NCBI GenBank assembly: GCA_030916965.1
Contig: JAUPVQ010000034.1
Location: 1 to 37,457 of the forward strand
DNA length: 37,457 nt
Direction of reading: 5' to 3'
Source: Patescibacteria group bacterium
Lineage (GTDB): Bacteria; Patescibacteriota; Minisyncoccia; Phycocordibacterales; UBA9973
Within the stretch, counting starts at the first letter, position 1; the number at the start of each line of letters is the position of its first letter. Below are positions 24,263-31,201 of the stretch, piece by piece. The notes below the pieces were generated by a model, which had not been told where the DNA came from, ran no database searches, and saw only the letters and a program-made list of their open reading frames with translations. Made by a program: the position numbers and the translations under genes.

Positions 24263-24268
24263 TAATAT
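24263..24268 (+). promoter_or_regulatory. Extended -10 TGC-TAATAT with structured short leader
   Basis: Start expected near 24275. The leader (to ATG 24315) contains a small hairpin around CCACTGGTGG (24292-24301) that also holds the purine-rich GGTGGAG, a possible hidden ribosome site. Confidence 0.5.
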
Positions 24269-24314
24269 GTCAATATTAAAAATAAGGTCCGCCACTGGTG
24301 GAGAATAAAAACAT

Positions 24315-24908
24315 ATGGGAGATTTTAATCGAGGAGGTAGTAGAGGGGGTGGAGGAGGATTTCGAGGCGGCAGCGACCGCGGTGGCCGACCAAGTTTCCA
24401 AAAAAGAAGTTTCGGTGGTGATCGTGGTGGAGATAGAGAAAGAGCTGAGATGCACAAAGCAACTTGCAGTGAATGTAGCAAGATTTGTGAAGTTCCATTC
24501 CGTCCTTCAAATGATAAGCCAGTTTACTGTAATGATTGTTTCAGTAGTAAGCGTGAAGGTGTAGACCGTAAGCCAAGAGGAGATTTTGGTGACCGTGCTC
24601 CACGCAGAGAATTTGATCGTCCGGCTCAACGCCCAGAGATTGCGCGCGTACAACCTGCAAACGATGAAATGAAAAATCAATTACGAGATTTGAATTCAAA
24701 AATGGATCGCCTAGTAACATTGATGGAAAAGATGACAAACTCATCAACTCCTAAAGTTACTGCTCCGGTTACAGCAAAACCAGCTGAAATTAAAAAGGTA
24801 GTAGTAGCTTCAAAGCCTGTTGTTAAAGTTGTTGCAAAGAAAGTTGTTACAAAAGCAAAAGTAGCTAAAGTTGCTGCAAAAAAAGTAGTAGCAAAAAAGA
24901 AGAAATAA
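24315..24908 (+). CDS. RGG-box / zinc-ribbon / lysine-tail protein
   Basis: A 197-aa modular protein that probably binds RNA or DNA. Residues 1-43 are Gly/Arg-rich with RGG repeats (GGSRGGGGGFRGG). About 46-75 is a CxxC...CxxC zinc ribbon (CSECSKICEVPFRPSNDKPVYCNDC) common in Patescibacteria. About 80-112 is Arg/Pro-rich. A short amphipathic helix (MKNQLRDLNSKMDRLVTLMEKM) may oligomerise it. The last 60 aa are Lys/Ala/Val repeats like histone H1 or HU tails. ATG 24315 follows GGTGGAG by about 12 nt. A perfect terminator follows. Confidence 0.8.
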   Translation: MGDFNRGGSRGGGGGFRGGSDRGGRPSFQKRSFGGDRGGDRERAEMHKATCSECSKICEVPFRPSNDKPVYCNDCFSSKREGVDRKPRGDFGDRAPRREFDRPAQRPEIARVQPANDEMKNQLRDLNSKMDRLVTLMEKMTNSSTPKVTAPVTAKPAEIKKVVVASKPVVKVVAKKVVTKAKVAKVAAKKVVAKKKK

Positions 24909-24920
24909 TCAAAATAAATA

Positions 24921-24956
24921 TAACAAAAAATCTCCCACCCGGGAGATTTTTTGTTA
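24921..24956 (+). terminator. Perfect 16-bp terminator hairpin
   Basis: Arms 24921-24936 and 24941-24956 are exact reverse complements with an ACCC loop. The A-tract/GC core/T-tract layout is the same as in the hairpin at 5783. Confidence 0.92.
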
Positions 24957-24985
24957 GCATTTTGATATTCCATGTTTTAAATAAT

Positions 24986-25018
24986 CAGGTGTTGGACACC
25001 TGTGAGGTTATCCACAGG
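24986..25018 (+). promoter_or_regulatory. Overlapping inverted repeats with a perfect DnaA box
   Basis: CAGGTGT/ACACCTG (24986-24992 with 24996-25002) overlaps CCTGTG/CACAGG (24999-25004 with 25013-25018), so only one can form. TTATCCACA at 25008-25016 equals the high-affinity DnaA box and lies 10 bp before the -35 of the SOS promoter. Confidence 0.55.
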
Positions 25019-25026
25019 TATGGGGC

Positions 25027-25055
25027 TTGCATGTGAACGAGCGTTCACATATACT
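25027..25055 (+). promoter_or_regulatory. SOS promoter TTGCAT-N17-TATACT
   Basis: -35 at 25027-25032 and -10 at 25050-25055. Six nt separate the -10 from ATG 25062, so the transcript is leaderless. The spacer is filled by the LexA box. Confidence 0.85.
25031..25050 (+). promoter_or_regulatory. LexA (SOS) box ATGTGAACGAGCGTTCACAT
   Basis: A 20-bp palindrome with nine-bp arms around AG. The core GAAC-N4-GTTC is the LexA/DinR operator known from Gram-positive bacteria. It spans the gap between -35 and -10, so a bound repressor would exclude RNA polymerase. lexA itself follows 0.35 kb downstream. Confidence 0.85.
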
Positions 25056-25061
25056 ATATAC

Positions 25062-25271
25062 ATGACACGGGAACAATATATCAAAATTTTACAAAGGGAA
25101 TTAGAGCGAATCAACCGCGAGATAGATATCAAGATAATCGCAGGCGAGGTTTATGCCAAGCAAGCCCGCGAGCACAAGATATTGCTTCGCAAGATTCACA
25201 ATCATTACCACAAAAGCTCATTCAAAGGTATAATAAATAAATTGTTTACTAGACCCAAGTTTCAATTCTAA
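25062..25271 (+). CDS. 69-aa SOS-controlled small protein of unknown function
   Basis: Starts MTREQYIKILQRELERINREID. The first 47 residues form one long charged helix, probably a coiled coil (LQRELERINREIDIKIIAGEVYAKQAREHKILLRKI). A basic tail follows (HNHYHKSSFKGIINKLFTRPKF). There is no signal peptide, membrane helix or Cys. The upstream start of the track ORF (25002) would place the LexA operator inside the gene, so ATG 25062 is chosen. Direct LexA control suggests a DNA-damage role such as division arrest or repair, but the sequence does not resemble SulA or YneA. Confidence 0.75.
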   Translation: MTREQYIKILQRELERINREIDIKIIAGEVYAKQAREHKILLRKIHNHYHKSSFKGIINKLFTRPKFQF

Positions 25272-25275
25272 AATG

Positions 25276-25409
25276 ATCCGGTAGTGAAAAATAGCATAGC
25301 CTTTGTGTTCAAACATAATCTAAAATTATATATGAAAAAAAACATTATATTTATTACAAGCATATTATCGAAATGGCATATACACAATGCTATTTTCTAC
25401 TAACCGGAT
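25276..25409 (+). repeat. Long imperfect inverted repeat overlapping the lexA start
   Basis: The left arm 25276-25308 (ATCCGGTAGTGAAAAATAGC... TTGTGT) is nearly the reverse complement of 25382-25409 (ACACAATGCTATTTTCTACT... CCGGAT), with a few single-base gaps and one 5-nt bulge. The enclosed 73 bp is AT-rich. The right arm contains the lexA ATG 25408. It is either a large mRNA hairpin over the start codon or a small mobile element (MITE-like); no clear target duplication is visible. Confidence 0.7.
25332..25403 (+). CDS. 23-aa upstream ORF before lexA
   Basis: MKKNIIFITSILSKWHIHNAIFY, with TAAAAT five nt before its ATG. The stop lies four nt before the preferred lexA ATG, so translation would open the inverted-repeat structure and could re-initiate at lexA. 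It lies largely inside the repeat element and may only be a translational relay. Confidence 0.35.
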   Translation: MKKNIIFITSILSKWHIHNAIFY

Positions 25410-25977
25410 GACACTCTCAGAATACAAAAATAAATTATCATCCTTTTATTCATCATCGAACCGTATGCCTACATACACCGAGATGATGAAGATTTTTGGC
25501 TTCAAGTCCAAGAATGCAGTTGCACGATTGGTAGAGAAGTTAGTAGATGCTGGTATTGTAGACAAGGATCCACTCGGACGTCTAGTCCCAACAGATTCTT
25601 TTTCAGATGTACCACTGTTAGGATTAGTCAAAGCCGGCTTTCCATCACCAAGCGAAGATGTATTGGAAACAACTATCAATCTCAATAATTTTTTAATACA
25701 GAAAAAAGAGAAGACATATATCTTGGAAGTTGATGGCGATTCAATGATAGATGCACATATTGCCGATGGTGACATGGTAGTAGCTGAGCGTACAGAATTT
25801 GCCCGCGATCACGATATTGTAATCGCAGAAGTAGATGGGGAATTTACAATGAAGTATTTTCGTAAATTGGGCGATAAAGTGTGGCTCGAGCCTGCCAACA
25901 AAGATTTCCATAATATTTACCCAGAGAACGATCTCAAAATTTGCGCAATAGTCAGGGGTGTAATTCGTAAATTTTAG
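25408..25977 (+). CDS. lexA: LexA repressor
   Basis: SOS repressor of 189 aa that self-cleaves when RecA is activated. The N-terminal winged helix is about 1-65 (MPTYTEMMKIFGFKSKNAVARLVEKL). The cleavage site is A76-G77 in LVKAGFP, and the Ser112 (DGDSM) and Lys149 (FTMKYF) dyad has the same 37-residue spacing as E. coli Ser119/Lys156. The track start ATG 25387 adds MLFSTNR from the repeat arm; ATG 25408 matches the normal MTL start. No full LexA box is seen directly upstream, so autoregulation may act through the box at 25031 by read-through. Confidence 0.95.
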   Translation: MTLSEYKNKLSSFYSSSNRMPTYTEMMKIFGFKSKNAVARLVEKLVDAGIVDKDPLGRLVPTDSFSDVPLLGLVKAGFPSPSEDVLETTINLNNFLIQKKEKTYILEVDGDSMIDAHIADGDMVVAERTEFARDHDIVIAEVDGEFTMKYFRKLGDKVWLEPANKDFHNIYPENDLKICAIVRGVIRKF

Positions 25978-25987
25978 GATTTAGTGA

Positions 25988-25993
25988 TATAAT
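25988..25993 (+). promoter_or_regulatory. Extended -10 TGA-TATAAT
   Basis: Start expected near 26000. The 45-nt leader holds a 7-bp hairpin ACCCGCA/TGTGGGT (26016-26032, one G.U) 12 nt before ATG 26045. Confidence 0.6.
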
Positions 25994-26044
25994 CAATATA
26001 TTAGAAGTTAAATTTACCCGCATAGTGTGGGTGTATCAAATTTT

Positions 26045-26110
26045 ATGGGAAAAGGTGATAATCGTCAGAGGAAGGAAACAAAAAAACCAAAAAAGGTTGT
26101 AAAGAAATAA
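26045..26110 (+). CDS. 21-aa basic peptide
   Basis: MGKGDNRQRKETKKPKKVVKK, too short for the ORF track. MGKGD followed by a Lys/Arg-rich chain is seen in small ribosome-associated proteins such as bTHX and in other short bacterial basic peptides; a match to bTHX is not strong. It has its own promoter with a leader hairpin and is followed by a weak terminator, which supports it as a real transcription unit. Function unknown. Confidence 0.5.
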   Translation: MGKGDNRQRKETKKPKKVVKK

Positions 26111-26114
26111 TTAG

Positions 26115-26148
26115 TAAAAAAATCCCCAACCATAGGAGGTTTTTTTAT
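26115..26148 (+). terminator. Probable terminator
   Basis: AAAAAATCCCC pairs with GGAGGTTTTTT (one mismatch, one G.U), followed by T-rich sequence. Confidence 0.55.
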
Positions 26149-26210
26149 GAAAGAATAATCGATACAATGAGTTTGTGAATTTTATATAGATAAACACTGA
26201 ATGCCAATGT

Positions 26211-29200
26211 ATGCAAAATGGATTTAAAAAATTAATTATAATACTTATCATAGCCGGGATAACACCATGGTCTGTTTTTGCTGTAGGTGAGCCTACAACC
26301 ACTACAGGCGCAACTTCATCTATAAACGTGACTTCTGCTACATTAGGGGGGAGTATAACTACTTTCGGAACAAGTACTCCAACTATTCGAGGTTTTGAAT
26401 ATGGGCTAACAGCAGGTTATGGGTCTACGGTGTCAGAATCTGGTTCATATAGCCCATCTTTTGGGCTTATGAGTAGCTTTGGAAATACAGGCAGTCCTAC
26501 CTCTAACAGATTACTGAATCCACAGGGGGTTTTTCTTGATTCAAGTAGCAATATTTATGTTGCTGATACAGCACGAAATAGAGTCCAAAAGTATAACTCA
26601 AGCGGTGGATTTTTACTCCGGTTTGGTTCTGCGGGTACTGCAAATGGGCAATTTGGTTTACCTAAAGGTATAGCCGTGGATGGAAGTGGAAATATTTTTG
26701 TTACAGATAACAATAATAAAAGAGTCCAGAAATTCAATTCATCTGGTGTCTATCAATCAAAATTTGGAAGTTCTGGAACAGGTGATGGGCAATTTGGTAG
26801 TACAATGGATGGTATTGTTTTTGATTCAGGGGGTAATATCTATGTGGTTGATCCTGGTAACAATAGAGTACAGAAGTTCGACTCTTCAGGTGTATATATA
26901 TCACAATTTGGTTCATACGGAGCAGGTGACGGGCAGTTCGACACACCCTCAGGTATAGCAATTGATTCAGGAGGCAATATATATGTTGTGGATACCAACA
27001 ATCATAGGGTGCAAAAGTTTAATTCATCAGGTGTTTACCAGTCACAATTTGGATCAAATGGCGCAGGAAATGGTGAATTAGAAAGTCCGAGTGGAATTAA
27101 TTTCGATACATATGGAAATATTTTTGTTGCTGATGTTGGTAATAATAGAATTCAGAAATTTGATTCTTCCGGTACTTATATAATGCAATATAGCACAGGG
27201 CTAACAACTCCTTATGGTGTTGTGGTGAATGCCAATAACGAGACCTATGTTTCAAATACAGGTCAAAGTAAAATCACCAAACTTAATTACGCCTCCATAT
27301 CTTATTCACTTGGGATTACTGGTTTAACTTGTGGAACAACATATCACTACCGTGCTTATTCCACCAACGCAAGTGGCACAGGCTACGGATCTGATGCTAC
27401 TTTTACCACAAGCAATTGTGCTCCAACATTAACAACATCAAGCGCTTCTTCTATAGCTCAAACAACTGCGACTTTTAATGGTAACATCACAAATACGGGC
27501 ATATCAACACCAACCGTACGTGGTTTTGAATATGGTACAACGCAAAGTTACGGATCAACAATTACTGAAAATGGATCATTTTCTACTGGTGCGTATACCG
27601 CAAGTGCGACTTCTCTTCTTTGCGGAACGACATATTATTACCGTTCTTATGCAACCAACACTACTGGTACAGGTTATGGTAGCGAATCAACTTTTGATAC
27701 TACTGGTAATTGTACCCCAAGCGTTAGTACTACTTCTTCTTCGTCAGTACTTGATACAACCGCGACGATTACCGGAGATATTACAAGTATCGGTGTCGAA
27801 GCACCAAATATTCGAGGTTTTGAATATGGACTAACAACAAGCTATGGATCAACAGTTTCAGAGTCTGGTTCATTTTCTACTGGATCTTTTTCATTACCTG
27901 TAACCACATTGACTTGCGGGGTTACTTATCGTTATCGCGCCTATGCCACAAATAGTTATGGAACAAGTACTGGTTCCAATGATACATTTACTACTATTTG
28001 TGGTCCAGATGTACAAACAGGAAATGCTTCGTTGGTAACACAGAATACATCAACAATTAGTGGAGATATTTTGGATACTAGGGATTCAAATGCGACTGTA
28101 CGAGGTTTTGAATACGGCCCAACAGCAAGCTACGGAACAACAACAACTGAAAGTGGGTCATTTTTTGCCGGTTTAGAATATTCATCACAATTTGGTACAA
28201 ACGGTAGTGGTAATGGTCAATTTACAGATCCAGAATATTTAAAGGTTGATAGTGGTGACAATGTCTATGTTGTAGATAATAATAATTACAATATTCAGAA
28301 ATTCAATTCGTCTGGTGTCTATCAATCACAGTTTGGTACTAGTGGGTCAGGGAATGGTCAATTCCAAGGACCATCAGATATTGATTTTGATTCACTAGGA
28401 AATATATATGTTGTAGATAGTAATAATTCACGTGTTCAAAAATTCAATTCATCTGGTGTCTACCAATCAGAATTTGGTACAAATGGTAGTGGTGATGGTC
28501 AGTTTAATTTTCCCAGGGGCATTGCCATAGATTCTCTTGATAATATTTTTGTGGTTGATGGTTCAAACCATAGGATCCAAAAATTCAATTCATCTGGTGT
28601 CTATCAATCACAATTCGGAACCAACGGATCAGGTGATGGACAATTTGCTTATCCTATGGGTATTGAAATAGACTCAAATGACAATATATATGTTGCCGAT
28701 ACAAACAATCGTCGTATCCAGAAATTCAATTCATCAGGTGTTTATCAATCACAGTTTGGTCAATATGGAGAGGGGAATTCTGAATTCATAAATCCAATGG
28801 ATATTAGTATCGACTCAGGTGGTAATATTTATGTTATTGATACGAATCGTCGTATCCAAAAATTCAATTCATCTGGTGTCTATCAATCACGATTTGGTGA
28901 ATACGGAACAGATAATGGGCAGTTTCGAATACCTCTTGCTTTGGCATTTGATTCAAATGATAATTTGTATGTAGCTGATAGAGATAATTACAGAGTTCAA
29001 AAACTTGCAAAAACCACAAGTTCATATACAACATCGATTTCCAGTCTTGTGTGCGGTACTACATACCACTATCGTGCATATGCTACTAATGATGGGGCGA
29101 CTGAATATGGTAGTGATACAACTTTTACTACAAATGCATGCACAAATCCTACAAGCACAACTGCGAGTACTGGATCATCAGCTGGGTCTAGAATTCAAAA

Positions 29201-29534
29201 TTTATATAACATGGGCAAAATAAATGAAGCTCAGAAAGTGGCTAACCAATTCCCAAATGCAGTTAAGGATATAAATGATAAAAATATTGTAAAGAAGTTA
29301 TCTTTACCTAGTACTGAATTTACTAAAAAAGTAACCAACACCTTAAGAGTTGGCAATACAAATCCAAAAATTGAAGTAGTTACGCTTCAAAAAGTAATCG
29401 GAGTAGAAGCTGATGGCAAATTTGGCCCTATTACACTCAAAGCTGTTAAGGAATTCCAAACTAAAAATGATCTCAAACCTGATGGTATTGTAGGTCCAAA
29501 GACTTGGGCTGTGGTGAGTGGTTTGGTTAAATAG
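26211..29534 (+). CDS. Surface protein: Fn3-like domains, two NHL propellers, peptidoglycan-binding domain
   Basis: A 1107-aa exported protein. The signal peptide is 1-25. Four Fn3-like modules carry the motif RGFEYG...Y-G-S/T..ES-GSF...CGTTYxYRAYATN. Modules b (about 405-497) and c (502-595) are intact. Module a is split (30-80 and 361-400) around a six-blade NHL propeller (about 86-358), and module d is split (598-650 and 935-976) around a second one (about 656-932). NHL repeats read GNIYVVDxxNxRVQKFNSSGVYQSQFG. After a helical linker comes a PGRP_1 peptidoglycan-binding domain (about 1046-1104; EADGKFGPITLKAVKEFQ). It probably anchors to the wall and binds ligands or partner cells. An 8-codon ORF at 26201 overlaps the start. 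Confidence 0.85.
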   Translation: MQNGFKKLIIILIIAGITPWSVFAVGEPTTTTGATSSINVTSATLGGSITTFGTSTPTIRGFEYGLTAGYGSTVSESGSYSPSFGLMSSFGNTGSPTSNRLLNPQGVFLDSSSNIYVADTARNRVQKYNSSGGFLLRFGSAGTANGQFGLPKGIAVDGSGNIFVTDNNNKRVQKFNSSGVYQSKFGSSGTGDGQFGSTMDGIVFDSGGNIYVVDPGNNRVQKFDSSGVYISQFGSYGAGDGQFDTPSGIAIDSGGNIYVVDTNNHRVQKFNSSGVYQSQFGSNGAGNGELESPSGINFDTYGNIFVADVGNNRIQKFDSSGTYIMQYSTGLTTPYGVVVNANNETYVSNTGQSKITKLNYASISYSLGITGLTCGTTYHYRAYSTNASGTGYGSDATFTTSNCAPTLTTSSASSIAQTTATFNGNITNTGISTPTVRGFEYGTTQSYGSTITENGSFSTGAYTASATSLLCGTTYYYRSYATNTTGTGYGSESTFDTTGNCTPSVSTTSSSSVLDTTATITGDITSIGVEAPNIRGFEYGLTTSYGSTVSESGSFSTGSFSLPVTTLTCGVTYRYRAYATNSYGTSTGSNDTFTTICGPDVQTGNASLVTQNTSTISGDILDTRDSNATVRGFEYGPTASYGTTTTESGSFFAGLEYSSQFGTNGSGNGQFTDPEYLKVDSGDNVYVVDNNNYNIQKFNSSGVYQSQFGTSGSGNGQFQGPSDIDFDSLGNIYVVDSNNSRVQKFNSSGVYQSEFGTNGSGDGQFNFPRGIAIDSLDNIFVVDGSNHRIQKFNSSGVYQSQFGTNGSGDGQFAYPMGIEIDSNDNIYVADTNNRRIQKFNSSGVYQSQFGQYGEGNSEFINPMDISIDSGGNIYVIDTNRRIQKFNSSGVYQSRFGEYGTDNGQFRIPLALAFDSNDNLYVADRDNYRVQKLAKTTSSYTTSISSLVCGTTYHYRAYATNDGATEYGSDTTFTTNACTNPTSTTASTGSSAGSRIQNLYNMGKINEAQKVANQFPNAVKDINDKNIVKKLSLPSTEFTKKVTNTLRVGNTNPKIEVVTLQKVIGVEADGKFGPITLKAVKEFQTKNDLKPDGIVGPKTWAVVSGLVK
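26731..28895 (+). repeat. Near-identical DNA repeats inside the NHL blades
   Basis: Variants of AAATTCAATTCATCTGGTGT followed by CTATCAATCA recur near 26731, 27016, 28301, 28441, 28580, 28724 and 28860, about 140-145 bp apart in the second propeller. Conservation at the nucleotide level points to recent duplication or gene conversion of blades. Confidence 0.8.
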
Positions 29535-29545
29535 CAAAAGCATAA

Positions 29546-29551
29546 TATAAT
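29546..29551 (+). promoter_or_regulatory. -10 box TATAAT, leaderless arrangement
   Basis: TATAAT, six nt, ATG 29558. Confidence 0.7.
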
Positions 29552-29557
29552 AAGTTT

Positions 29558-30061
29558 ATGAATATACACCCAATAATAGTGCATTTTCCAATAGCGTTTT
29601 TGTTTATATGGAGTTTGTGTGAATTATTACCAATAAGTAGATGGTTTAAAAGTATTAATTGGACTCCTATCAAGAACTTCTTGATAGTAATAGGTTTCCT
29701 TGGTGGTTGGGTAGCTCAAATGACTGGGGAGATTGCCGAGGAGCTAGTTGGCGAAACAGAGCTTGTAAATACACATTCCGCATTTGCTCAAGCGAGCATG
29801 ATATTGTTTGGAATTTTTGCTGTAGAAGTTGTCATTAATTTTATTAAAACAAAATATTTCAATATTTATTACAAATTTGGAATCTTGGCAAAAATAGTAG
29901 ATAAAGCTTTGCAATTAATACAAAATAAGCCATTCCGCTTCTTGTTAGTATTGCTTGCACTTATTGCAATCTTTGTAACTGGAGTGCTCGGTGGAGTGTT
30001 GGTATATGGGACAAGTGCTGATCCACTAGCTCCATTTGTGTTAAAAATTCTTGGCCTATAA
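29558..30061 (+). CDS. DUF2231 membrane protein
   Basis: A 167-aa membrane protein with four helices. The start HPIIVHFPIAFLFIWSL is the DUF2231 signature, with His residues facing the membrane edge. GGWVAQMTGEIAEE follows, and a later NTHSAF supplies another His. Such proteins may bind haem or metal, but the role is not established. Its promoter is leaderless. The stop codon lies 4 nt before the cyclophilin ATG, and the pair is probably co-transcribed. Confidence 0.85.
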   Translation: MNIHPIIVHFPIAFLFIWSLCELLPISRWFKSINWTPIKNFLIVIGFLGGWVAQMTGEIAEELVGETELVNTHSAFAQASMILFGIFAVEVVINFIKTKYFNIYYKFGILAKIVDKALQLIQNKPFRFLLVLLALIAIFVTGVLGGVLVYGTSADPLAPFVLKILGL

Positions 30062-30065
30062 TTAT

Positions 30066-30542
30066 ATGAAAATAATACTAAATACAAACAAGGGTGACAT
30101 AACTCTCGAATTAGACGCTATAAATACCCCAAATACTGTTGCAAATTTTATCAAGCTTGCAACATCTGGATTTTATAATGGGGTCAAATTTCATAGAGTC
30201 ATAAAAGGCTTTATGATTCAAGGTGGTGACCCACTTACAAAAGATGATTCTATGGAGCGTATGTGGGGCACAGGGGATCCAGGCTACAAGTTCAACGACG
30301 AGATAGGCCCGAATAACAAAAATAATAAATATACAATTTCAATGGCGAATTCTGGTCCAAATACAAATGGTAGCCAATTTTTTATCAATACAAACGATAA
30401 CAATTTTCTCGATACCAAGCACACCGTTTTCGGAAAAGTTGAAAGTGGTACTGATGTTGTAGGTATGATAGAGTCAACTCCTGTTAATGATAATGATAGG
30501 CCTACTACACCTGTTGTCATAGGTAGTGTGACAATACAATAA
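30066..30542 (+). CDS. Peptidyl-prolyl cis-trans isomerase, cyclophilin type
   Basis: Catalyses proline isomerisation during protein folding. The 158-aa single domain has no signal peptide, so it acts in the cytoplasm. Active-site blocks are KFHRVIKGFMIQGGD (catalytic Arg in FHRV), MANSGPNTNGSQFFI and LDTKHTVFGKVESG. The track starts at TTG 30051, inside the previous gene; ATG 30066 matches the family start MKIILNTNKGDITLEL. A TATAAT at 30057-30062 is only 3 nt before the ATG, too close for a leaderless start. Confidence 0.95.
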   Translation: MKIILNTNKGDITLELDAINTPNTVANFIKLATSGFYNGVKFHRVIKGFMIQGGDPLTKDDSMERMWGTGDPGYKFNDEIGPNNKNNKYTISMANSGPNTNGSQFFINTNDNNFLDTKHTVFGKVESGTDVVGMIESTPVNDNDRPTTPVVIGSVTIQ

Positions 30543-30554
30543 AAAACAACATTT

Positions 30555-30583
30555 TTGCAATTTAGTCAATATTTTGCTATAAT
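30555..30583 (+). promoter_or_regulatory. Promoter TTGCAA-N17-TATAAT, leaderless arrangement
   Basis: -35 TTGCAA (30555-30560), perfect -10 with TGC (30578-30583), six nt, ATG 30590. This is the cleanest complete promoter of the leaderless set. Confidence 0.88.
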
Positions 30584-30589
30584 ACAAAT

Positions 30590-31159
30590 ATGCAAATAAA
30601 GTCAGCGAAATTCATGAAAGGCCTAATGGGGACCAACGATATTTTAGACGACGGTATATCCCAAGTGGCATTTATTGGACGATCCAATGTAGGTAAATCG
30701 ACAACTATCAATGCCATAACAAACCAGAACAAGCTTGCAATTACGAGCTCTTTTCCAGGGCGTACTCAACAAATAAATGTTTTCCTAATCAATGACAATA
30801 CATATTTTCTAGATTTACCTGGGTACGGATACGCACGAGCAAGCGGCAAAGGCAGGGAGAAAATCCAGGAGCTTATATATTGGTATTTTTTCAATTCATC
30901 TTGCAACCCTAAGTTTGTTGTAGTAATTATCGATGCCGAGATTGGTCCAACAAAAGATGACCTTGAAATGCTTCACCACTTGGAAGAGGCCGGCAAGAAC
31001 ATAATAATTCTTGCTAACAAAATAGACAAGATCAAGAAATCTGCATACCAAAAACAGATGAATAATTTAAATAAATTATTTCCAAACTACAAAATTATCC
31101 CTTTTTCTGGGCTTAAAAAGACAGGGGTACAAGAATTACTAGACACAATCCTGGGTTAA
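30590..31159 (+). CDS. engB: Ribosome-assembly GTPase EngB/YsxC
   Basis: Small GTPase needed for large ribosomal subunit assembly. The 189-aa protein has G1 GRSNVGKST (about 29), G2 FPGRTQQIN, G3 DLPGYGYA, G4 NKID (LANKIDKIKK) and G5 PFSGLKK (SGLK in place of SALK). Length is normal for the family. It has its own near-consensus leaderless promoter. After its stop, a 9-bp inverted repeat overlaps the promoter of the next gene. Confidence 0.96.
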   Translation: MQIKSAKFMKGLMGTNDILDDGISQVAFIGRSNVGKSTTINAITNQNKLAITSSFPGRTQQINVFLINDNTYFLDLPGYGYARASGKGREKIQELIYWYFFNSSCNPKFVVVIIDAEIGPTKDDLEMLHHLEEAGKNIIILANKIDKIKKSAYQKQMNNLNKLFPNYKIIPFSGLKKTGVQELLDTILG

Positions 31160-31173
31160 TTATTATATAGTTT

Positions 31174-31199
31174 AACCATTATTATATGTTATAATGGTT
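31174..31199 (+). promoter_or_regulatory. Inverted repeat over the -10 of the AI-2E-type permease gene
   Basis: AACCATTAT/ATAATGGTT (31174-31182 with 31191-31199). The right arm contains most of the -10 TATAAT (31190-31195), which ends six nt before ATG 31202. It may be an operator, a weak terminator for engB or both. Confidence 0.6.
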
Positions 31200-31201
31200 T
31201 T

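Noticed and set aside
24298-24564. 88-aa ORF overlapping the zinc-ribbon gene in another frame
   Set aside because: It is a shadow of the Gly/Arg repeats; the overlapping frame has the CxxC ribbon and a proper end at the terminator.
25002-25061. Longer start for the 69-aa SOS gene
   Set aside because: It would place the LexA box, the -35 and the -10 within the coding region; ATG 25062 has exact leaderless spacing.
24957-25061. Possible replication origin because of the DnaA box
   Set aside because: Only one box is seen, with no AT-rich unwinding element and no dnaA/dnaN nearby.
26731-28895. Regularly spaced DNA repeats suggesting a CRISPR array
   Set aside because: The repeats lie in one reading frame, encode NHL blades and the spacers also code for conserved blade residues; there are no cas genes.
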